From Diplonema japonicum (taxonomy: Eukaryota > Euglenozoa > Diplonemea > Diplonemida > Diplonemidae), in assembly GCA_964019335.1 (NCBI GenBank), contig OZ025720.1, positions 415,001-479,000 on the forward strand: a stretch of 64,000 nucleotides of DNA, read 5' to 3'. Numbering within the stretch: position 1 is the first letter of the stretch; every line of letters begins with the position of its first letter. This document shows positions 59,013-64,000 of this stretch, piece by piece. A program made the translations under genes and the position numbers. The notes beneath the pieces were generated by a model. The model searched no databases, had not been told where the DNA came from, and worked only from the letters and a program-made list of their open reading frames with translations.

Positions 59013-60515
59013 ATGTCGCGCGTGATTGCTGGATGTGTCCTGCTGCTCGGGTCCCTCGTCGGGACGGCTGTTGCCCAGACATGCCCCCTCACCTTCGTGG
59101 GGGACGTGAAGCAGTTCGTGGTGGAGCAGGAGAACGGGAAGAACCGCCGGACTGTCCCTGCCGTGGAGAGGGCGATGACAGCGAAGGAGTTCTACGACTA
59201 CAGATCTGCGAGCAGCCACACCGGGTTTGAGAGGGAGCGTGTCTCGAACATGTTCCTCTTCAGAGACCTCAACAACCCCACGCACCTGTCCTTCTTCTGG
59301 ACCCACGGTATCGACGTCCCTGGGAAGCAGCCCACTGCTGCAGTCGACGCTCTCATGACGGGTATCCCTGAGGGGGTCACCATCGCCCAGAGGGACGACA
59401 TTGCGGATGAGTGGGACTGGACCACCCACACCACTCTCGGCAGGATCAACCACCAGAAGGGGCCCAGCGCACCGTTCAGCATCGCCGGCCATTGGAGCTT
59501 CGGCAGGAACACCGACGGCGGTGCCATCGAAGGGCTTCCCACGAACCTGAACTGGAAGCTGAAGATGGAGACCGCCTTCATCCAGGGGATCAACACCTGG
59601 TCCTTCCACTTCGGCGACGGGTCCACGGCACAGAACATGGACCCTGCTGAGCCTGTGTACCTGCACCCTGTGGTAACCTCTGTGGACACCGGTGTCGCCC
59701 CCTACCCCCAGACAGCGGGGAAGGAGACCTTCTGCACCCTCGTGGAGTCGGACAATCAGGGTGAGATGCTGACCTTCACCTTCAAGTGGGGTGACGAGAC
59801 CCCCGACACCGTTGTGACAAAGGCTGCTGGGAGCCTTGCCTGTGCGGAGCACGACTTCTGCGGTCTCGTGTCGGCGACCTGTGGCGGGACTGCTCCCCGC
59901 AAGGTGCGTGTGTTGGTGTCGAGGCCCGCCGGTGGGTGCAGCCCCGTCGACAAGATCCTTGCGGACGAAGATGTGGACGATGTGAGCTGCACCACCCCTG
60001 AGACGGAGGTGATCGTGGGTGGGACCGCCGTCCCTCCAATCGATGTGAACGGGATGGAGTCCTTCAGCAACAGCGAGGCGGTGCTGACGATGATCCCCGA
60101 GAACATGAGGGACTTGCAGGTGCACACCCCTGCTGGACCCGTGGCGAAGGGGACCTCCATGAAGCTCAGCTGCTGTGGGACGGAGGCGTGCGAGTTCATC
60201 CTGTCGCACTACCACTGCCCTCCGTGCTCGGGGAAGGTGAACGGTGGCTTCCCCGCCCTGCTCCCTGTGTATGGGTTCGAGTCGGCCTCCTGCGCTCCCA
60301 AGTGGGGGTTGACGGGGCAGAGGATGGTGTCGTACAAGGTACAGGTGGAGGCAGGGGGCTCGCTGCTCCTTCCTCCGACCACCGAGGAGGCCACCTCCTT
60401 CGTGATCTTCAGCAAAGTTGGTGGGCTGGCAGACCCGTGGTGCCCGAAACCGACGAGGGCTGGGTGCGGCGGTCCCTGCCCCCCTTCCAAGTGCGAATGT
60501 TTGGCCAACCCGTGA
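59013..60515 (+). CDS. Secreted cysteine-rich protein, unknown family
   Basis: 500 aa beginning with a clear signal peptide (MSRVIAGCVLLLGSLVGTAVAQ). The body has about 26 cysteines, with clusters at the C-terminus (SCCGTEACEFILSHYHCPPC, then GCGGPCPPSKCECLANP), and no membrane span. Segments such as HWSFGRNTDGG and SWSFHFGDG-type aromatic stretches suggest beta-rich folds. I do not recognise the family. Codon use is strongly GC-rich, like the tyrosinase downstream and more so than many genes on the left. First plus-strand gene after the strand switch. Confidence 0.8.
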   Translation: MSRVIAGCVLLLGSLVGTAVAQTCPLTFVGDVKQFVVEQENGKNRRTVPAVERAMTAKEFYDYRSASSHTGFERERVSNMFLFRDLNNPTHLSFFWTHGIDVPGKQPTAAVDALMTGIPEGVTIAQRDDIADEWDWTTHTTLGRINHQKGPSAPFSIAGHWSFGRNTDGGAIEGLPTNLNWKLKMETAFIQGINTWSFHFGDGSTAQNMDPAEPVYLHPVVTSVDTGVAPYPQTAGKETFCTLVESDNQGEMLTFTFKWGDETPDTVVTKAAGSLACAEHDFCGLVSATCGGTAPRKVRVLVSRPAGGCSPVDKILADEDVDDVSCTTPETEVIVGGTAVPPIDVNGMESFSNSEAVLTMIPENMRDLQVHTPAGPVAKGTSMKLSCCGTEACEFILSHYHCPPCSGKVNGGFPALLPVYGFESASCAPKWGLTGQRMVSYKVQVEAGGSLLLPPTTEEATSFVIFSKVGGLADPWCPKPTRAGCGGPCPPSKCECLANP

Positions 60516-61360
60516 TGACGGCCGAAAAAAAAAAAAAAAAACCCCAAAAACAAAAAACAAAAAATACCTCCCCCCCCCCAACCTTTTCAAAACAAAAATA
60601 AAGCACCTGTTCTATTTGTTTTTTTCCGGGTAGCAGGAAACAACCCCCATCATAAGTTTTGCACGCTACCGCGGTGGGCGCTTCGTTTCCTATCACAGTG
60701 AACTTTTTCTTCTTTCTCACTCGTATTTCACTTTTTTATTCTTCTTCCTTCATCTTCTTCTTCCTTTCCTATTCCTTTCCTGCCGTCCCTTCTTCGTTCG
60801 AAACCGGGTTAAAAAAAAAGATTCAGCCAGTGCAGTTTTTTTTTCTTTTTTTTTTCTCCCGATGAAAAAGAAGTAGGGGAAAAGAAGAAGAAAGAAGAAA
60901 AAAAAAAAAAAAAAAAAAAAGCCCTCGTCAAAAAAAAAAGAAAGAAGCGAAGTTCTTCTTCTTGCTCTCTTTTTTTTTTTACTTTGAAGAGTCCTTTACT
61001 ATAAGCTTTTCTATTCTCTCCCCCCCTACTAAAAAAAAAAACGTTATTAAACAAAAGACGACAATCTAGTCTTTTTTTTTTTCCAATTTATTTTTTTTCT
61101 TTCTATTCCCCCACCTTATTTTAGCAATCACCGAAGTCTGCGATGTGTTGGCTTTGTTGCATGGGTTCAAGATACTTTTACGACAAAAAAATAGAAACAC
61201 TTTGTTGTTTTAGTTATCTACAAAGAATAGTTGTGCAACAATTCGTTACAAGCTGCCCCCCCTTTTTTTCTTCTTTTTCTTCTCCCTCCCCTTCTTCTTT
61301 TCTGTAGAGTTAAAAAAGAAGGAGGTGAAAAAAAAAGAAGAAGAAATTGCGCATGAAACA

Positions 61361-61397
<37 letters not shown>

Positions 61398-62093
61398 AAA
61401 AAGAATGCATGGTTTTTTATTTTGTTTTTATTTATTTTTTTATTACCTGAATTTATCAGAGAAACTGAAAGAATATTTGAATAATACTGTGATGGGGGGA
61501 TCCCCCCCCCCCCCTTTTTCACTACAGTAGGAAAAAACATAAAAAAATAAAAAAATAAAAAAAAGACCAAGCTTCTTTTTGTTTTCTTCTTGTTTTCTCA
61601 CCAACACGGCCATCCTGGGGTAATTCACTTAGAAATACCCCCCCCAAAAAAAGCCGAAACTTCACTCCTTTTAATTCTATATTTGTCTTTCTTTGAATAT
61701 CTTTCATTTTTTCTTTTTTAATACTGCAATGACATAACAGCATTTTTCCCCATCATCGTGAAAATGAAAGATATTCTAATTCCCCCTCCCTCCCCTCCCC
61801 TCCCCCTCCGCGTTTTTCTTGATCGCGACGATGGGCATGTGAAACGAAACTACTGTCACCATCCTTCCTCTCTGTTTGACAATTGCTGTTCTTTTTTCTT
61901 CTTTCTTTCTTTTTTTGCTTGCTTGTTGACAGTGAAGTCAAGTATTTCTGTATTTCTTTTGTTTTTCAAGGGCTGTCCTCCCGTGGGGCTTGTCCTTTCC
62001 GTACCTTCACTCTTGTTGCACCAACCACCACCAGGTTTATACACCCACAAAAAAAAAAACAAAGACAAAAAGAAGAAGAAAAAAAGACAAAAG
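60516..62093. other. Low-complexity spacer
   Basis: A and T homopolymers (60900-60920, 61364-61394) and pyrimidine tracts. The plus-strand stretch 61758-62093 is open in frame with the tyrosinase but has no coding character. CAACCACCACCAG near 62034 is a possible acceptor. Confidence 0.55.
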
Positions 62094-63740
62094 ATGCATA
62101 CTTCGGTGCTAGCGCTAGTCCTGAGCCTAGCGGGCGGGGCAGCAGCAGCGGAAAAGTGCACCGACCTGCGACTCTCCGGCGGGGGGATCTGGGTGGACAA
62201 ACCTTACGAGACTGGTTGTGACTGGTACGGTGCAGTGGCGCAGCGCTGCGGGTGGTACGGCTCTCGCTACCGGAACGAACACGTGGCGAACGAGGCGTGC
62301 TGCGTGTGCGGCGGGGGGAAGACCTCAAACGAGACCGATGTGCCGGCGACGCCCAGTCCGCCCACCGATGCGCCGGCGACACCCAGCCCCCCCACCAGGT
62401 GCGGGCCGCGTGTGAGGAAGGGGTGGTCCATGCTGTCGTGCACGGAGAGGGAGCACTTCATCGAGGCAGTGCGGACGCTGCACTCCGAGAATACCACAGA
62501 CTACCACGACCTGTCGCAGCTGCACAGGAACAACGGAAGGTACGCGCACGGGACTTCTGCCTTCCTCCCCTGGCACCGCTGGTTCCTGGTCGGCTACGAG
62601 AACGCCCTGCGCTCCCTCCCCGGGTTCGAGTGCATGACGGTCCCGTACTGGGACTGGGAGAGGGACGACGCGGAGGAGCGCTTCAGCACAACCTTCAGGG
62701 CGAAGACATTCGGAACGAGGAGCGGTGTGGGGGGCTGGCCCAACAACTGCGTGACGGAGGGAGTGGCGGCGGGGTGGACGGCATCGGACGGGGAGTGCCT
62801 GTCCAGGAACTGGGGCAGGGCTGGGTTCGCAGGGGCGATGGAGATCTCGGCGATCATCACCTCGAACGCGGCCTTCCGGAACTTCCGCCCCGTCTTGGAG
62901 GGGAACCCGCACGCCGCCCCGCACATCTACGTAAGCGGCCACATGGGGTCGTACCTGAGCCCCGACGACCCGCTCTTCTTCGTGCACCACGCGAACGTGG
63001 ACAGGATATGGGCCCTGTGGCAGGACTACCACGGCTACGACGAGGTCCCGAAGGACGCCCTCAACGAGACCATCTACTTCTCCGCGTCGTCCGCTGAGGA
63101 CATGAGCCTGGAGGGGACGTTGCCCTTCACCGTGGACGGGAGCAGGATCCCCAACTTCTTCCAGGACCACCCCGCCACCATCCGCGACATGCACAGCATA
63201 ACAGACCTCCCATACGGTGCGAGCTACACCTACGGCACGGACACCCTTGCAGACCTCATCGGGAGCCCCTTGAGGGGGAGCTGGGACCTCGTTGTTCCCG
63301 GGACGGCCCCGAAGCTGACGTGCTGCGGGGACGGGACGGTGGACACTGCGGAGATGGGGGGTGCCGAGGAGTGCGACGACGGGAACACTGTTGATGGGGA
63401 TGGCTGTTCCTCCACCTGTGTGAGCGAGGGGGGAGCTTCCAGGGAGGGGGTTGTTCTCAACAACAACAAGAACAACAAGAACAACAAGGAGGGCAATTCC
63501 CGCGCAGCGTTCAAGGAGCACTTCCTCTCAGACAAGAACCTCGAGTTGATGTTCGACGAGGCAGACGCGACGAGGGAGAAGGAGGGGGAGAGCCAGTCTG
63601 ATATGTTTAAAGACCTTGCGCAGGAGGAATGCCACAGACACTCCACCGGCCAGGACCAGATCCCCGACTCTTTCATCTCCATGATGAGGGCACCGGTCTC
63701 CGCACGTGGTCTGTACAAGCCTTGCGGTTCCTTGAAGTAG
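62094..63740 (+). CDS. Secreted tyrosinase (type-3 copper oxidase)
   Basis: 548 aa from the ATG at 62094, with a signal peptide (MHTSVLALVLSLAGGAAAAE). An N-terminal Cys module ending NEACCVCGGG is followed by two copies of a TPSPPT linker unit. The tyrosinase domain has CuA histidines in HSENTTDYHDLSQLH and FLPWHRWFL (near 130-165), and CuB histidines in HIYVSGHMG (near 277) and PLFFVHHANVDRIW (near 296), so all are present. The C-terminal part has a Cys-rich CGDGTVD...EECDDGN motif of the DUF4215/Myxo type (near 410), then a poly-Asn/Lys stretch. It should oxidise phenols to quinones outside the cell. Confidence 0.92.
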   Translation: MHTSVLALVLSLAGGAAAAEKCTDLRLSGGGIWVDKPYETGCDWYGAVAQRCGWYGSRYRNEHVANEACCVCGGGKTSNETDVPATPSPPTDAPATPSPPTRCGPRVRKGWSMLSCTEREHFIEAVRTLHSENTTDYHDLSQLHRNNGRYAHGTSAFLPWHRWFLVGYENALRSLPGFECMTVPYWDWERDDAEERFSTTFRAKTFGTRSGVGGWPNNCVTEGVAAGWTASDGECLSRNWGRAGFAGAMEISAIITSNAAFRNFRPVLEGNPHAAPHIYVSGHMGSYLSPDDPLFFVHHANVDRIWALWQDYHGYDEVPKDALNETIYFSASSAEDMSLEGTLPFTVDGSRIPNFFQDHPATIRDMHSITDLPYGASYTYGTDTLADLIGSPLRGSWDLVVPGTAPKLTCCGDGTVDTAEMGGAEECDDGNTVDGDGCSSTCVSEGGASREGVVLNNNKNNKNNKEGNSRAAFKEHFLSDKNLELMFDEADATREKEGESQSDMFKDLAQEECHRHSTGQDQIPDSFISMMRAPVSARGLYKPCGSLK

Positions 63741-64000
63741 AGAGAGGCACAAAGAAAACAATCACCCCCCCCCTCCCCCTCCGCTTTCCTTTCTTGCAGG
63801 GTTTTTTATTTTATTTTTTCCCCTACTAAAAAATCTGTTTTTTCAAAAAAAAAAAGAAACCATATCTTAATTCCTAGTGCATATTGGGCCGAGTAGAGAA
63901 AGAAAAGGGGGAAGAAAAAGAAAAGCACAAAAAGAAACTAATTTGCAGTTTTCTTTTTGTTCTTTTTTTTTTTTATTCTCAAGCTTTATTCTCTATACTT

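Noticed and set aside
58986-60590. 534-codon minus-strand frame
   Set aside because: Shadow of the secreted plus-strand protein, which has a signal peptide and cysteine pattern; the minus product is His/Gly/Val-rich noise with a poly-Phe start.
62325-63521. 398-codon minus-strand frame
   Set aside because: Antisense to the tyrosinase, whose copper motifs are unmistakable.

Overview
Nuclear DNA of a flagellated unicellular eukaryote. The best guess is a euglenozoan, possibly diplonemid-like, but this is inferred and not proven. Four things point that way. About two dozen genes lie head-to-tail on the minus strand from the left edge to about 46.6 kb. Many start codons sit just downstream of a pyrimidine-rich tract ending in AG, as spliced-leader addition would need. 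The retroelement has the domain order Gag, tyrosine recombinase, RT/RNase H known from trypanosomatid VIPER elements. The genome also encodes ciliary proteins (TMEM17, TTC29, an EF-hand/WD40 axonemal-type protein). A dinoflagellate or another trans-splicing protist is not excluded. Spacers are full of A/T and G/C homopolymer runs.

Layout. 0-44.4 kb: a minus-strand gene array holding a LamG-repeat secreted protein (cut by the window edge), an Mpv17-family protein, a 2-oxoglutarate oxygenase, an RRM/CCCH RNA-binding protein, an LRR protein, a STE-type kinase, an NT-C2/DIL protein, a FYVE protein, a KLHDC4-like Kelch protein, a CPC-type copper ATPase, a secreted metallophosphatase, the ciliary proteins, several small single-membrane-span proteins, an F-box protein and a doubly acylated Smr-domain protein. 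Most genes are uninterrupted. Others carry very short GT-AG introns (32-71 nt), some of them almost pure poly(A) on the sense strand; six of these genes were reconstructed here by hand. 45.2-46.6 kb: a P-loop ATPase-like gene broken by about five frameshifts. 46.7-58.3 kb: a mobile-element and repeat cluster with a tyrosine-recombinase retrotransposon flanked by split direct repeats (A1 ... B1 A2 B2), several nonautonomous inverted-repeat elements and tandem repeats. 59.0-63.7 kb: two plus-strand genes for secreted proteins, the second a tyrosinase. The repeat cluster therefore sits exactly where gene direction switches from minus to plus, a divergent strand switch.

Functional links. The copper ATPase could supply copper to secreted cuproenzymes such as the tyrosinase, though they are 32 kb apart and on opposite strands. 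TMEM17, TTC29 and the WDR49-type protein belong to the cilium. Otherwise the array shows no single pathway, as expected if genes are co-transcribed regardless of function.
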